Shown here: positions 54,183 through 64,000 of the stretch, piece by piece
Layout of the letters: the number at the start of each line of letters is the position of its first letter
How positions within the stretch are numbered: position 1 is the stretch's first letter
DNA from: BD1-7 clade bacterium
GTDB lineage: Bacteria; Pseudomonadota; Gammaproteobacteria; Pseudomonadales; DT-91
DNA length: 64,000 nucleotides
Assembly (NCBI GenBank): GCA_902705865.1
Contig: CACSIO010000045.1
Coordinates: 230,917 to 294,916 of the forward strand
Direction of reading: 5' to 3'
Translations under genes and position numbers: made by a program
The notes under the pieces: generated by a model
What the model saw: the letters and a program-made list of their open reading frames with translations, nothing else
Told to the model about the DNA's origin: nothing
Databases searched by the model: none

Positions 54183-55649
54183 GTGACTAAGATTATGCGT
54201 GATCGTCCAGAAGACTATTTTGTCGATTGGAAAGAGCGGGAAGCTTTAGCCGAAGGCATGATTCCTTTGGTGGGTAAACTCTATCGTGAGAAGAATGTTA
54301 AGACATACATTTACGGTTACTCACTCCACAACGAATCTGTTATCGACATCATGAAGGCACATCGTACCGTGCGTCAGGTTGAGCAGAATGAGCTGTCTGA
54401 ATTTGAAACATATCCGGTACTGAAGGCGCTGTCTGCATTGGATCTTGGTCCAGCACACATTGACGTTGGTCGTGTTGCTGTTCGTTACGAAGAAGTCGGC
54501 AAGAAAGAAGGTGTTTCAATCGAAGATTTTGTTAAGTCTGAAGTTGCTGACCTAATCGGTGCAGAAGAAGACACTCACGAGCCAGTAGACGTTGTTCTTT
54601 TCGGCTTCGGTCGTATTGGTCGATTGATGGCGCGTTTGTTGATCGAAAAAACCGGTGGCGGCGAAAACCTACGTTTGAAAGCTATCGTTGTACGTCCGGG
54701 TAAAGCACCCAATGATCTTGAAAAACGTGCAAGCTTGCTGCGTCGTGATTCTGTTCACGGAACGTTCCGCGGTACTATTCGTGTTGATGAAGAGCATCAA
54801 TCACTGGTCTGTAACGGTAATGAAGTTAAAGTTATTTACGCTAGCGCCCCTGAAGACATCGATTACACCGAATACGGTATCAACAACGCGATTGTTGTCG
54901 ATAACACCGGTGTATTCCGCGATAAAGAAGCGCTGAATCGTCACTTGCAAGCCAAAGGTGTTAAGAAGGTTGTATTGACCGCACCAGGCAAAGGCGAGAT
55001 GAAGAACATCGTTTACGGCATCAATAGTGACGATATCTTAGATGACGATACTATTATTTCAGCTGCTTCATGCACGACTAACGCGATTTCTCCACCGTTG
55101 AAGGCGATCGATGATCGCTTCGGTATCGTTCAGGGACATGTTGAAACCGTTCACTCATATACCAATGACCAGAACCTAATCGACAATTATCATAACGCTG
55201 ATCGTCGTGGTCGTTCAGCGCCACTGAACATGGTAATTACTGAAACAGGTGCTGCTAAAGCTGTATCAAAAGTGTTGCCGAAGTTCGATGGCAAGCTGAC
55301 TGGAAATGCGATTCGTGTACCGACACCAAACGTATCCATGGCGATTCTGAACCTGACTTTGGAAAACGAAACGGATAAAGACGAGCTGAATGAATACATG
55401 CGTCAGATTTCGCTGCATTCAGCATTGCGTAAGCAGATTGATTTCTCTAACTCGCCTGAATCTGTATCCACTGACTTCGTTGGTACTCGCTGTGCATGTA
55501 TCTACGACTCACTGGCTACCATCGTTAACGGTAAAAACGCCGTTGTATACCTTTGGTATGACAACGAATTCGGATACTCCTGCCAGGTTCATCGTATCGT
55601 TGAACAAATGGCCGGCGTGAAGTACGCGGTTTACCCGAAAGAAGCATAA
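54183..55649 (+). CDS. gap: Glyceraldehyde-3-phosphate dehydrogenase, long form
   Basis: A 488-residue enzyme of glycolysis and gluconeogenesis. A helical N-terminal extension of about 130 residues precedes the NAD-binding fold (VVLFGFGRIGRLMARLL at about 137-153). The catalytic Cys297 lies in SAASCTTNAISPPLK. The length of about 460-490 residues matches the long GAPDH found next to nqr genes in Pseudomonas (PA3001 type). Codon choice looks biased in the way of a highly expressed gene. GTG is the start, with AAGGTGAG upstream. A strong terminator follows. Confidence 0.92.
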   Translation: MTKIMRDRPEDYFVDWKEREALAEGMIPLVGKLYREKNVKTYIYGYSLHNESVIDIMKAHRTVRQVEQNELSEFETYPVLKALSALDLGPAHIDVGRVAVRYEEVGKKEGVSIEDFVKSEVADLIGAEEDTHEPVDVVLFGFGRIGRLMARLLIEKTGGGENLRLKAIVVRPGKAPNDLEKRASLLRRDSVHGTFRGTIRVDEEHQSLVCNGNEVKVIYASAPEDIDYTEYGINNAIVVDNTGVFRDKEALNRHLQAKGVKKVVLTAPGKGEMKNIVYGINSDDILDDDTIISAASCTTNAISPPLKAIDDRFGIVQGHVETVHSYTNDQNLIDNYHNADRRGRSAPLNMVITETGAAKAVSKVLPKFDGKLTGNAIRVPTPNVSMAILNLTLENETDKDELNEYMRQISLHSALRKQIDFSNSPESVSTDFVGTRCACIYDSLATIVNGKNAVVYLWYDNEFGYSCQVHRIVEQMAGVKYAVYPKEA

Positions 55650-55670
55650 GCGTCAGTTAGAATAACAAGA

Positions 55671-55699
55671 ATAAAAGCAGTGCTCGTCACTGCTTTTAT
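55671..55699 (+). terminator. Intrinsic terminator of gap
   Basis: A perfect 12-bp stem, ATAAAAGCAGTG (55671-55682) with CACTGCTTTTAT (55688-55699), has loop CTCGT. It starts about 20 bases after the gap stop and separates gap from the nqr operon. Confidence 0.85.
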
Positions 55700-55955
55700 C
55701 TGTGATCATTCGCTGACGGATGCTGTAGCTGCGCTATAGTCTGACTCGTCAGCGAATTTTTGCGTTTTCAACATCAACTGGATCAAACGCACGTACAAGC
55801 GAATAACCATAAAGTTTGTCAGTGTTTGTTTTCGTATTCACCACCGTCAACGGGGTTGGAATACGTGAATGCCTTGCCAAGGTAGTCTGAGCCTAATTTG
55901 AACCCGGTTCATGTTGAAAACGTAAAATTTAAAATTGAGATTGGTGGGCTCCTCT
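55700..55955 (+). promoter_or_regulatory. Leader and control region of the nqr operon with two stem-loops
   Basis: A perfect 11-bp inverted repeat, ATTCGCTGACG (55708-55718) with CGTCAGCGAAT (55747-55757), encloses an inner TAGC/GCTA pairing and is followed by TTTTTGCGTTTT. This looks like a terminator or attenuator. Further on, CGTATTC / GAATACG form a 7-bp stem around 19 bases, and GAACCCGGTTC is a short hairpin. A TAAAAT-like -10 lies close to nqrA. The promoter itself is not certain. Confidence 0.5.
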
Positions 55956-57296
55956 ATGATTAGAATCAAAAGAGGCCTAGATCTTCCTATTGAGGGAGCG
56001 CCCGGTACGTCTATTGCAGACGCGCCAGCGCCACGTCAAGTAGGAATAATAGGCTTTGATTACGTCGGTATGAAACCAACCATGGCTGTCGCCGTCGGTG
56101 ACAAAGTGGCCAAGGGTCAGGTTTTATTCGAAGATAAAAAAACACCCGGTGTAGTATTCACCGCGCCAGCTGCGGGCACCGTCAGTGCTATCAATCGCGG
56201 TGCTAAGCGTGTTTTTCAATCACTGGTCATCGATGTAGAGGGCAATGACGAAGTTGCCTTTGATACATACGATGTGGGTAAACTATCAAGCTTGGAGCGT
56301 ACCCAGGTTGTTGATAATCTGGTGAAGTCTGGATTGTGGACAGCTCTACGTACACGTCCATTTAGTCGCGTTCCGGCGATTGATTCTGAGCCAGCAGCTT
56401 TATTCATCAATGCAATGGATACCAATCCATTAGCGGCTGATCCAAGTGCTATCATCAATGCCGATGCAGACGCTTTCGCTAGCGGCGTTAATGCGTTGAG
56501 CCGTTTGGCTGGCCAAGTATACTTGTGCCATGCACCTGATACGCAAATGCCACAAATCTCGGCGTCTAATGTACAGGCGGAGACGTTTTCTGGCCCACAT
56601 CCTGCGGGCCTGTCAGGCACACATATCCACTTCTTGAAAGCTGCCAGCGAAACACGCACGGTTTGGTCCATCAACTACCAAGACGTAATTGCTGTCGGCA
56701 AATTGTTCACTACAGGCAAGCTTGTTCAGGATCGTGTTATCTCGCTAGCTGGCCCTGCTGTGAATAATCCTACTTTGGTTCGCACGCAGGTTGGTGCCAA
56801 TTTGGGCGAAATGATAAACGGAAAACTGAAAGCGGGTGAAAACCGTGTTATCAGTGGTTCTGTATTGGGTGGCCGTGCTGCCGTTGCGCCAGCTGACTTC
56901 TTAGGTCGTTACGACCTTCAGGTTACTGTTTTAGCTGAAGGCTATGATCGTCCGTTTATGGGTTGGTTGTCGCCGGGTGCAGATCGTTTCTCGGTGATGG
57001 GGATTTATCTGTCGAAGCTAATGCCGGGCAAAAAGTTCGCCTTTAACACGAATACGAACGGTTCTCCGCGTGCCATGGTGCCTGTTGGTAACTACGAAAA
57101 AATCATGCCTCTGGACATTCTGCCAACGCAATTGCTGCGTTCGTTGATCGTCGGTGATATGGATACAGCCATTAAGCTGGGTGCCTTGGAACTGGACGAA
57201 GAAGATCTGGCTCTGTGTACCTATGTTTGCCCGGGCAAATATGAATACGGCCCGATCCTGCGTGACAACCTGACGACCATAGAGAAGGAGGGTTAA
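55956..57296 (+). CDS. nqrA: Na+-translocating NADH:quinone reductase subunit A
   Basis: A 446-residue peripheral subunit of the sodium-pumping respiratory complex that docks on NqrB and helps bind ubiquinone. It starts [14 protein letters not shown], the usual N-terminus, followed by a biotinyl-lipoyl-like fold ([18 protein letters not shown]) and the long NqrA-specific domain with [13 protein letters not shown]. The ATG at 55956 gives the family start; the TTG seven codons upstream is unlikely. The last codons include a good ribosome binding site (GAAGGAGG) for nqrB, two bases away. All six nqr genes follow in the canonical order. Confidence 0.95.
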   Translation: MIRIKRGLDLPIEGAPGTSIADAPAPRQVGIIGFDYVGMKPTMAVAVGDKVAKGQVLFEDKKTPGVVFTAPAAGTVSAINRGAKRVFQSLVIDVEGNDEVAFDTYDVGKLSSLERTQVVDNLVKSGLWTALRTRPFSRVPAIDSEPAALFINAMDTNPLAADPSAIINADADAFASGVNALSRLAGQVYLCHAPDTQMPQISASNVQAETFSGPHPAGLSGTHIHFLKAASETRTVWSINYQDVIAVGKLFTTGKLVQDRVISLAGPAVNNPTLVRTQVGANLGEMINGKLKAGENRVISGSVLGGRAAVAPADFLGRYDLQVTVLAEGYDRPFMGWLSPGADRFSVMGIYLSKLMPGKKFAFNTNTNGSPRAMVPVGNYEKIMPLDILPTQLLRSLIVGDMDTAIKLGALELDEEDLALCTYVCPGKYEYGPILRDNLTTIEKEG

Positions 57297-57298
57297 TC

Positions 57299-58501
57299 AT
57301 GTTAAGAAGTTTACTTGATAACCTCGAGCCGCATTTTTCTAAAGGCGGTAAGTACGAAAAGCTCTACGCTCTCTACGAAGCCGTAGACACAATTTTCTAC
57401 CAGCCAGGTAGCGTAACGCATACCGGTGCTCACGTACGTGATGGTGTTGACCTCAAGCGCATCATGATCACTGTTTGGTTCGCAACATTCCCAGCCATGT
57501 TTTACGGCATGTATAACTTGGGTTTCAATGCCAATACAGCCATGGCTGCGATGGGCGTTACTTCTGTTGCTGATTGGCACGGTACTCTAATCGGACTACT
57601 AGCCGGATACGATCCAGCCAGTGTTTGGGATAATTTCTGGCACGGCGCTGTGTACTTCTTACCCATCTACTTAACGGTATTTATCGTTGGTGGCTTCTGG
57701 GAAGTTCTGTTTGCTGCGATACGTGGCCACGAAGTTAACGAAGGTTTCTTCGTAACCTCTGTGCTGTTTGCACTAATTTGCCCACCGGATCTGCCTCTAT
57801 GGCAAGCGGCATTGGGTATTAGCTTCGGCGTTGTTGTTGGTAAAGAAGTCTTCGGTGGAACCGGTAAAAACTTTTTGAACCCGGCACTTACTGGTCGTGC
57901 ATTCCTGTTCTTTGCTTACCCGGCTCAAATCTCTGGCGACACCGTTTGGACGGCTGTTGACGGCTTTACCGGTGCAACACCATTGAGCTTGGCTGCACAA
58001 GGTGGCATCCCTGAAATTACTCAGCACAACATCACTTGGTTGGGTGCTTTCTTTGGGCAAATTCAAGGTTCTATCGGTGAAACATCAACATTGATGATTC
58101 TTATCGGTGCCGTGATTCTGCTTTGGACCCGTATCGCGTCATGGCGCATCATGGCTGGCGTATTGCTGGGCACTGCGGCAACCGCGTTGTTGTTTAACTC
58201 TATCGGTTCTGAAACCAATCCAATGATGAACATGCCATTTTGGTGGCACTATGTTTTGGGTGGCTTTGCCTTTGGTACTGTCTTCATGGCAACCGATCCT
58301 GTATCAGCATCTATGACCGATAAAGGTAAGTGGTTCTTCGGCGCACTGATCGGCATCATGGTTGTCTTGATCCGTGTCGTTAACCCGGCATTCCCAGAAG
58401 GTATGATGTTGGCAATCTTGTTTGCTAACTTGTTTGCGCCACTGATTGACCACTTCGTGGTTACGGCGAATGTTAAGCGGAGGGTTGCACGTAATGCTTA
58501 A
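57299..58501 (+). CDS. nqrB: Na+-translocating NADH:quinone reductase subunit B
   Basis: A 400-residue membrane subunit with about ten helices that carries a covalent FMN and riboflavin and forms part of the sodium path. The flavin-attachment region reads [10 protein letters not shown], with Thr227 the expected FMN-linked residue. [20 protein letters not shown] is a conserved stretch just before it. ApbE, encoded at the end of the operon, would attach the FMN. The 3' end overlaps the nqrC start by eight bases. Confidence 0.95.
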   Translation: MLRSLLDNLEPHFSKGGKYEKLYALYEAVDTIFYQPGSVTHTGAHVRDGVDLKRIMITVWFATFPAMFYGMYNLGFNANTAMAAMGVTSVADWHGTLIGLLAGYDPASVWDNFWHGAVYFLPIYLTVFIVGGFWEVLFAAIRGHEVNEGFFVTSVLFALICPPDLPLWQAALGISFGVVVGKEVFGGTGKNFLNPALTGRAFLFFAYPAQISGDTVWTAVDGFTGATPLSLAAQGGIPEITQHNITWLGAFFGQIQGSIGETSTLMILIGAVILLWTRIASWRIMAGVLLGTAATALLFNSIGSETNPMMNMPFWWHYVLGGFAFGTVFMATDPVSASMTDKGKWFFGALIGIMVVLIRVVNPAFPEGMMLAILFANLFAPLIDHFVVTANVKRRVARNA

Positions 58502-59279
58502 TAAAGAATCCGTAAGAACGTTAACCGTTGCGTTTGTTCTGTGTTTGGTTTGTTCGATTCTGGTTGCCGGCGTTGCCGTTGGCTTGAAGCCGATTCAAGA
58601 CAAAAACAAAGTATTGGATCGCAATAAAAACGTACTCGAAGCAGCAGGCCTTTATCAGCCGAGCATGAGTGCATCTGAGGTGACTAGCACGTTCGAGAGC
58701 TTCCAGGTGAAACTGGTTGATCTTGCGACAGGTAAGTACGCGACTGAGCAGCAGTTGAGCGAAGCGGGCATCACTGATGTAAACAGCTACGACCAGTACG
58801 CTGCTGCCAAAATTCCTGCGCAATCGATTTCTTTGGCCGGTAACGATCCAGCTAAAATTCAGCGCCAGGCGAAATTCGCCAAGGTGTATGTTCTGGAAAA
58901 GAACGGCAAGTTGGAGCAGGTGATCCTGCCAATCAACGGCTATGGCCTGTGGGGTATCCTTTACGGCTTTATCGCACTGGGTAGCGATGCTGACACCATC
59001 AAGGGTTTAACTTTCTACTCGCAGAAAGAAACTCCCGGACTGGGCGGCGAAGTTGAAAACCCGAAGTGGAAAGCGCAGTGGCCTGGCAAAAAAGCCTACG
59101 CAGCTGACGGCAAAGTTGGAGTCGAAGTAGTTAAAGGCAAAGCACAGAACGACGAGCAAATCGACGGACTGAGTGGCGCAACGCTGACTACCCGCGGTGT
59201 TAACAATCTGGTTCAGTTCTGGCTGGGTGATCGTGGTTTCGAATCATTCCTCAAAAACCTGAAGAAAGGGGAGGCATAA
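58494..59279 (+). CDS. nqrC: Na+-translocating NADH:quinone reductase subunit C
   Basis: A 261-residue subunit with one N-terminal membrane anchor (about 8-31) and a periplasmic domain carrying a covalent FMN. The attachment motif is SGATLTT with Thr230 as the flavin-bearing residue, preceded by [11 protein letters not shown]. The start at 58494 overlaps the end of nqrB, typical of coupled translation; a longer open frame upstream is the nqrB sequence read in another frame. Confidence 0.95.
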   Translation: MLNKESVRTLTVAFVLCLVCSILVAGVAVGLKPIQDKNKVLDRNKNVLEAAGLYQPSMSASEVTSTFESFQVKLVDLATGKYATEQQLSEAGITDVNSYDQYAAAKIPAQSISLAGNDPAKIQRQAKFAKVYVLEKNGKLEQVILPINGYGLWGILYGFIALGSDADTIKGLTFYSQKETPGLGGEVENPKWKAQWPGKKAYAADGKVGVEVVKGKAQNDEQIDGLSGATLTTRGVNNLVQFWLGDRGFESFLKNLKKGEA

Positions 59280-59282
59280 TCC

Positions 59283-59951
59283 ATGGCGAAGCAAAGCACT
59301 AAAGACGTATTGGTAGAACCGATTCTGTCGCAAAATCCAATAGCCTTGCAAATTCTGGGTATCTGTTCTGCACTGGCGGTTACAACCAGCCTGCAGACTG
59401 CCCTAGTTATGTCTGTTGCACTGACGTTGGTTACTGCATTTTCGAGCTTCTTTATCTCGTTAGTACGTAACTTTATCCCGAGCAGCATCCGTATCATCGT
59501 ACAGATGACCATTATTGCCTCGCTCGTTATCGTGGTTGACCAAGTGTTGCAGGCCTACGCTTACGGCGTTTCTAAAGCCTTGTCGGTGTTTGTTGGATTG
59601 ATTATCACCAACTGTATCGTTATGGGACGTGCAGAAGCCTACGCTATGTCTAACCCACCGGTTGCCAGCTTCATGGATGGTATCGGTAACGGCTTAGGTT
59701 ATTCGGTTGTATTGGTTTTCGTTGCAGTAATTCGTGAACTGCTAGGTAGTGGTAGCTTGATGGGTATCAGTATTTTGCCTCTGATCGAGAACGGCGGCTG
59801 GTATCAGGCAAACGGCTTGCTGTTGTTGCCACCAAGTGCGTTTTTCATCATCGGTGGTTTCATTTGGTTGCTGCGTACCTTCAAGAAAGAACAGCAAGAA
59901 GTTGCTGACTTTAAAATGGCACCACAGTCTAAAGCGTTGGAGGCTCACTAA
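59283..59951 (+). CDS. nqrD: Na+-translocating NADH:quinone reductase subunit D
   Basis: A 222-residue membrane subunit with six helices, related to RnfE. With NqrE it holds a [2Fe-2S] centre between the two half-channels. The segment [16 protein letters not shown] contains the conserved cysteine, and [18 protein letters not shown] the other one. It starts three bases after nqrC and overlaps nqrE by one base. Confidence 0.95.
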   Translation: MAKQSTKDVLVEPILSQNPIALQILGICSALAVTTSLQTALVMSVALTLVTAFSSFFISLVRNFIPSSIRIIVQMTIIASLVIVVDQVLQAYAYGVSKALSVFVGLIITNCIVMGRAEAYAMSNPPVASFMDGIGNGLGYSVVLVFVAVIRELLGSGSLMGISILPLIENGGWYQANGLLLLPPSAFFIIGGFIWLLRTFKKEQQEVADFKMAPQSKALEAH

Positions 59952-60559
59952 TGGAAGATCTGATTAGTTTATTCATTCGTGCGGTGTTCATTGAGAACAT
60001 GGCACTGGCCTTCTTCCTGGGGATGTGTACCTTCATCGCCGTATCAAAGAAGATCGAAACCGCCATTGGTTTGGGTATCGCTGTTGTTATCGTGCAAGTG
60101 GTAACTGTGCCTGTTAACAACCTGATCTTTCAGTACTTGCTGAAAGATGGCGCATTGGCTTGGGCTGGCCTGCCAGACGTAAACCTGAACTTCTTGGGCT
60201 TCTTGTCCTACATCGGCGTTATCGCCGCTTTGGTTCAGATTCTTGAGATGTTCCTTGATAAGTTCGTACCTGCTCTGTACAACGCGTTGGGTGTTTTCCT
60301 GCCGTTGATCACAGTTAACTGTGCGATTTTGGGTGCTTCTTTGTTCATGGTTGAGCGTGACTATAACTTCGCTGAGTCGGTTGTATATGGCTTGGGCGCA
60401 GGTGTTGGTTGGGCTCTGGCGATCACCGCATTGGCCGGTATCCGTGAAAAACTCAAGTACAGTGATGTACCAAAAGGTCTTGAAGGCCTGGGTATCACTT
60501 TCATCACTGTTGGATTGATGTCGCTGGGCTTTATGTCTTTCGGCGGTATGTCAATTTAA
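59951..60559 (+). CDS. nqrE: Na+-translocating NADH:quinone reductase subunit E
   Basis: A 202-residue membrane subunit with six helices, related to RnfA and homologous to NqrD in inverted topology. Conserved cysteines lie in [14 protein letters not shown] and [14 protein letters not shown], matching those that bind the intramembrane iron centre with NqrD. The A of its ATG is the last base of the nqrD TAA (TAATG), so translation is coupled. Confidence 0.95.
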   Translation: MEDLISLFIRAVFIENMALAFFLGMCTFIAVSKKIETAIGLGIAVVIVQVVTVPVNNLIFQYLLKDGALAWAGLPDVNLNFLGFLSYIGVIAALVQILEMFLDKFVPALYNALGVFLPLITVNCAILGASLFMVERDYNFAESVVYGLGAGVGWALAITALAGIREKLKYSDVPKGLEGLGITFITVGLMSLGFMSFGGMSI

Positions 60560-60589
60560 TCGACGCAGACAAAGCAAAAGGCTGAATTT

Positions 60590-61822
60590 ATGGACTTTAG
60601 TACAATCATCAGCGGCGTCGTGATGTTTACCGTAGTGGTAATGGCGCTTGTTGTTTTAATCCTGATGGCCCGCTCACGCCTAGTGAGCTCGGGTAATGTC
60701 ACCATTGAAATCAATGATGACCCTGAAAAATCAATTTCTGTTCCTGCTGGCGGTAAGTTGCTGCAAACCTTGGCTGAGCAAGGCATCTTTTTGTCTTCTG
60801 CCTGTGGTGGCGGTGGTACTTGTGCACAGTGTAAGTGTCAGGTTAGTGAAGGCGGCGGCGGCATTTTGCCGACCGAAGAAGGCCACTTCACTAAAGGTCA
60901 GATTCGTGAACACTTCCGTTTGGCATGTCAGGTTGCTGTAAAGCAAGACATGAAAATTGAAGTTGAACCTGAATTCTTTGGTGTTAAAAAGTGGGATTGT
61001 GAAGTTGTTGCTAACGACAACGTTGCAACCTTCATCAAAGAGCTGACTTTGAAGCTGCCAGAAGGTGAAGACGTTAACTTCCGTGCTGGTGGTTACGTTC
61101 AGCTGGAAGCGCCTCCGTACACAGCAGATTATAAAGACTTCGATATTCCAGAAGAATACCGTGGTGACTGGGACCGTTTTGGCGTATTCAACAACATCTC
61201 TAAAGTTGATGAAGAAACCATTCGTGCCTACTCCATGGCAAACTACCCGGAAGAAAAAGGTGTTCTGAAATTCAACATCCGTATCGCTTCACCACCTCCG
61301 GGAAGTGAAGGCATTCCTCCAGGCAAGATGTCTTCGTACGTCTTTAACCTGAAACCAGGCGATAAGATGACAGTTTCTGGCCCGTACGGTGAGTTCTTTG
61401 CGAAAGAAACCGGTGCTGAAATGGTATTCATCGGTGGTGGTGCAGGTATGGCTCCAATGCGTTCGCACATTTTCGATCAGCTGAAGCGTCTTAAGTCGGA
61501 TCGTAAGATTTCGTTCTGGTACGGTGCACGTTCCAAACGCGAAATGTTCTATGTTGAAGATTACGATGGCTTGGCTGCTGAGTTCGAAAACTTCGAATGG
61601 CACACTGCTTTATCTGACCCAATGCCAGAAGATAATTGGGACGGCTTAACTGGATTTATCCATAATGTCGTTTTTGAGCAATACTTAAAGGATCATCCGG
61701 CACCGGAAGATTGTGAGTTCTACATGTGTGGACCTCCGATCATGAACCAGTCGGTAATTGCTATGCTCAAGGACCTTGGAGTTGAAGATGAAAACATACT
61801 GCTCGATGATTTCGGCGGCTAA
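60590..61822 (+). CDS. nqrF: Na+-translocating NADH:quinone reductase subunit F
   Basis: A 410-residue subunit that takes electrons from NADH. An N-terminal membrane helix (about 5-28) is followed by a [2Fe-2S] ferredoxin domain with Cys72, Cys78, Cys81 and Cys113 (segment [13 protein letters not shown]). A ferredoxin-NADP-reductase-like module follows, with FAD motif [11 protein letters not shown] and NADH motif [12 protein letters not shown], ending [12 protein letters not shown]. All ligands are intact. Confidence 0.96.
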   Translation: MDFSTIISGVVMFTVVVMALVVLILMARSRLVSSGNVTIEINDDPEKSISVPAGGKLLQTLAEQGIFLSSACGGGGTCAQCKCQVSEGGGGILPTEEGHFTKGQIREHFRLACQVAVKQDMKIEVEPEFFGVKKWDCEVVANDNVATFIKELTLKLPEGEDVNFRAGGYVQLEAPPYTADYKDFDIPEEYRGDWDRFGVFNNISKVDEETIRAYSMANYPEEKGVLKFNIRIASPPPGSEGIPPGKMSSYVFNLKPGDKMTVSGPYGEFFAKETGAEMVFIGGGAGMAPMRSHIFDQLKRLKSDRKISFWYGARSKREMFYVEDYDGLAAEFENFEWHTALSDPMPEDNWDGLTGFIHNVVFEQYLKDHPAPEDCEFYMCGPPIMNQSVIAMLKDLGVEDENILLDDFGG

Positions 61823-62858
61823 TGTAAGATCCTTCAAGCAACTCTTGAAAGCGAGCCTGATTATTCAGGTCTCGCTTTTGTTTTTATTGGGTTGCGGATC
61901 TTCGAATAAGTACGTCAACATTTCTGGCGCGACGATGGGTACGACCTACCATGTCACGGCTGAACTGCTGAAAGGCGCTTCGCAAGTGCAGATTCAGGCT
62001 GCGATTGATCGACGGTTACGTGAGATCAACCAAAGTATGTCGACCTATATCGATACCTCGAAGATCAGTGAATTCAATCGGTTGCCGGTCGGGCAATCTC
62101 TCCCGATCGACGACGATTTTGTGGACGTGTTTCAGGTGTCCAGAAAAATCTATGATATGTCCAATGGGGCTTTTAACCCGAGTGTTGGTGCATTAGTTGA
62201 TTTATGGGGATTTGGTCCGGAATACCGGATGCAAGACACTGCAAAAATTCCATCTGACGCAGATATCGCCAAAGCCCGGGCTGAGATGGGGTTTGCTGAT
62301 ATTACGCTTGATGGCAAGGTACTTACGAAAAAAACACCGGTACATTTGGACTTTTCAGCCGTTGCCAAAGGCTATGCGGTTGACGAAATTGCCGAAGTGC
62401 TGAATCAATTTGGCATTACGAATTTTATGGTCGAAATCGGTGGTGAGGTAAGCACTCGTGGAAACAGTCCACGTGGAGATTACTGGCGTATAGCTATCGA
62501 AGCCCCCGATAAGGTACGTGAGAAGTACCCGACAACCCTAAACCTGCATGAAGCATCAATAGCAACGTCCGGTGACTATCGTAATTATTACGAAGTGGAT
62601 GGAAAGCGTTACACGCACATTATTGATCCGGTTTCCGGCAGGCCTGTTACACATGGGCTGACATCGGTCACTGTGATTGCCGATGACGTCGCTCAAGCGG
62701 ATGCATGGGCAACGGCACTGTTGGTATTAGGCGAAGATGCAGGCTTTCAGTTAGCTAAAGACGTCGGTTTGGCGATTTACATGATTTATCATACGGACGG
62801 TGGATTGGATGCCAAATACACCGAAGCGATGAAGGATTATCTGTTAATCAAAGAATGA
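61788..62858 (+). CDS. apbE: FAD:protein FMN transferase ApbE
   Basis: A 356-residue periplasmic lipoprotein that attaches FMN to Thr residues of NqrB and NqrC. The signal peptide ends in LLGC (about residue 36), then the family core opens [16 protein letters not shown]. Later segments [27 protein letters not shown], and [12 protein letters not shown] match the FAD-binding region, and DPVSGRPV and [17 protein letters not shown] lie towards the end. The ATG at 61788 has GGAG eight bases upstream and overlaps the end of nqrF by 35 bases. The position in the nqr operon fits its role. Confidence 0.92.
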   Translation: MKTYCSMISAANVRSFKQLLKASLIIQVSLLFLLGCGSSNKYVNISGATMGTTYHVTAELLKGASQVQIQAAIDRRLREINQSMSTYIDTSKISEFNRLPVGQSLPIDDDFVDVFQVSRKIYDMSNGAFNPSVGALVDLWGFGPEYRMQDTAKIPSDADIAKARAEMGFADITLDGKVLTKKTPVHLDFSAVAKGYAVDEIAEVLNQFGITNFMVEIGGEVSTRGNSPRGDYWRIAIEAPDKVREKYPTTLNLHEASIATSGDYRNYYEVDGKRYTHIIDPVSGRPVTHGLTSVTVIADDVAQADAWATALLVLGEDAGFQLAKDVGLAIYMIYHTDGGLDAKYTEAMKDYLLIKE

Positions 62859-62865
62859 CACCCGC

Positions 62866-62886
62866 GCCATCGAACTCATCGATGGC
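62866..62886. terminator. Stem-loop after apbE
   Basis: GCCATCGA pairs with TCGATGGC around ACTCA eight bases after the apbE stop. No T tract follows, so it may slow or process the transcript instead of ending it before nqrM. Confidence 0.4.
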
Positions 62887-63040
62887 TGTGATGTCTAACA
62901 AATGATGAGGCTCTGTGCTTCGGTATCACTCAAACTGCTAGACGTGCTGGCGTGACTGAGATGGCCACAGAGATAAAAGAGATAAAGCACTATCGAAAAC
63001 CGACTGATACCCGGTTTCTTAGATTAAAGAGGTAAGTTCT

Positions 63041-63271
63041 ATGGAAATGGTGATTGTTACATTTTGTGTCTTCGTATTGTTTTTCATCGCCATGTCGCTG
63101 GGCTATATCTTCCAGAACAAACCGCTGCGGGGTTCTTGTGGTGGTGTAGCCAAATTGATGGGTAACGAAAATTGCGAAATTTGCGGTGGTGACCCAAATA
63201 AATGCGAAACCGAGCAAGAAAAAGCCGCAGCGACTGATCTTGCCTACGATGCTACCGCTCGAAAGAAATAG
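63041..63271 (+). CDS. nqrM: NQR maturation factor NqrM
   Basis: A 76-residue membrane-anchored protein (DUF539) needed for inserting iron into the NqrD/NqrE site. One helix (about 3-24) is followed by a Cys-rich tail: RGSCGG, then NCEICGG and KCE, the four conserved cysteines expected to bind iron. It closes the nqr-apbE-nqrM group, as in vibrios and pseudomonads. A short leader of about 180 bases separates it from apbE. Confidence 0.9.
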   Translation: MEMVIVTFCVFVLFFIAMSLGYIFQNKPLRGSCGGVAKLMGNENCEICGGDPNKCETEQEKAAATDLAYDATARKK

Positions 63272-63445
63272 TTTTTAGCCCCGAGCGTGTTTTTTACGGT
63301 ATTTAAACGGCAGAAACTCACGTTCGATACACAATGCTTCTAACAATCCTGCTATTGTAAGAACAATTAATTAAGCCCGATGATCATCTAATCGTTGGGC
63401 AAACACCATCAAGATAACCCTGAAAACGGAGTTTTCACCGTCCCT

Positions 63446-64000
63446 GTGTTAAAGCCTGCCCTGTCGCTCTGGATTGGTTTACGCTACAACCGATCGTCTA
63501 ACAAGCAACGTTTTCTGTCTTTGCTCTCCTGGGTGTCACTGGTTGGCATGATGTTGGGTGTTGCGGCCTTGATTGTTGTGTTGTCAGTTATGAATGGTTT
63601 TCAGGCTGAATTGCGTGGTCGTATGCTGAGTCTGATGGCTCACGGTAATGTCGAGCGCGTTGATCATCAGCCGATTGCCGATTGGGCCCACTCTGTTGAA
63701 ATCCTAAAGCAAAATCCAGATGTTATTGCCGTCGCCCCTTGGGTTGGTGGTGATGCCATGTTATCCCATGACGCGCGCCTCAGAGCGGCCCAAATTAACG
63801 GTATTGATTTAGAGCATGAGCTTGATATCGCGCGGCTCGATCAGGCCATGGTTGCCGGTTACCTCGATGAACTGGCGACCACGCGCTATGGCATCGTGCT
63901 TGGCGTAGGGTTAGCACGTAGTTTAGGGCTCAGCATTGGCGATAAAGTCACTGTGGTGCTGCCCAAAGTGACAGTAACGCCACTGGGTCTGAAGCCTCGC
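63446..64000 (+). CDS. Lipoprotein-releasing ABC transporter permease LolC/LolE (3' truncated)
   Basis: The first 185 codons of a Lol permease, cut by the window end. The N-terminus reads LKPALSLWIGLRYNRSSNKQRFLSLLSWVSLVGMMLGVAALIVVLSVMNGFQ, a characteristic opening with the first membrane helix at about 25-48. The periplasmic domain follows with GIVLGVGLARSLGLSIGDKVTVVLP. With LolD it extracts lipoproteins from the inner membrane for outer-membrane delivery. It starts with GTG at 63446; GGAG lies 14 bases upstream, so the start is moderately sure. Whether it is LolC or LolE cannot be told without the rest. Confidence 0.85.
   Translation, partial: MLKPALSLWIGLRYNRSSNKQRFLSLLSWVSLVGMMLGVAALIVVLSVMNGFQAELRGRMLSLMAHGNVERVDHQPIADWAHSVEILKQNPDVIAVAPWVGGDAMLSHDARLRAAQINGIDLEHELDIARLDQAMVAGYLDELATTRYGIVLGVGLARSLGLSIGDKVTVVLPKVTVTPLGLKPR

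Noticed and set aside
56216-56674. A 152-codon minus-strand frame inside nqrA
   Set aside because: Antisense shadow of nqrA, which has clear family identity over its full length.

Overview
The window is a contiguous stretch of ordinary chromosome from a Gram-negative, respiring gammaproteobacterium, probably marine and on the Pseudomonas/Oceanospirillales/Cellvibrionales side of the class. This rests on the complete sodium-translocating NADH:quinone reductase operon (nqrABCDEF-apbE-nqrM) downstream of a long-form GAPDH gene, LexA with CTGT-N8-ACAG operators, heptose genes for lipopolysaccharide, MlaA, a LolC/E-type permease, TmcA, DusA, and the arsC-wrbA-DUF2069 gene order familiar from pseudomonads. 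There is no transposase, integrase, CRISPR array or prophage. The genus cannot be fixed from the sequence.

Layout. 0-6 kb: the end of a cobalamin-pathway aminotransferase (cobC/cobD type), a YhdH/AcuI reductase, and a minus-strand envelope group plsC-hldE-gmhA-gmhB followed upstream by an aldo/keto reductase. 6-10.5 kb: a minus-strand set in which a 56-codon ORF, a large 7TM-DISM hybrid kinase and an FAD oxidoreductase are joined by two ATGA stop/start overlaps. 10.5-21 kb: nfuA, pyruvate kinase, lexA, an MscS channel, a methylthioinosine phosphorylase, tRNA-Asn, uvrB, tRNA-Val, a DUF4404 protein and an NfeD/SPFH membrane pair. 21-32 kb: DUF971 protein, DUF4056 lipoprotein, CcdA-like and thioredoxin-like proteins, a BASS transporter, VOC protein, polysaccharide flippase, PhhB, CcmI, NTF2-like protein and GMC oxidoreductase. 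32-38 kb: a second and intact 7TM-DISM hybrid kinase, a 59-aa SutA-like protein, a HopA1-like protein and an MFS transporter.

38-49 kb: a TlpA-like lipoprotein, arsC-wrbA-DUF2069, glpE, tmcA, a HIT protein, mlaA, a PilZ protein, an HsbR/HsbA-like phosphatase and anti-sigma-antagonist pair, transaldolase and dusA. 49-52 kb: a small accessory patch holding a candidate Cys-His-Asp (papain/deamidase-like) protein and a zinc-knuckle ORF, then pilU. 52-64 kb: a CoA-transferase/racemase, a nitroreductase, gap, the full NQR module with its FMN transferase and iron-delivery factor, and the start of a lolC/E gene cut by the window end.

The main themes are envelope building (heptose, PlsC, MlaA, Lol), central carbon and sodium energetics (Pyk, Tal, Gap, NQR), Fe-S and thiol maintenance (NfuA, CcdA/thioredoxin, TlpA), and surface or lifestyle signalling (two DISM kinases, PilZ, HsbRA, PilU). 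The least-explained parts are the DISM kinase with a degraded ATP-binding domain and pseudo-receiver, the papain-like accessory protein, the HopA1-like protein and the structured leader of the nqr operon.
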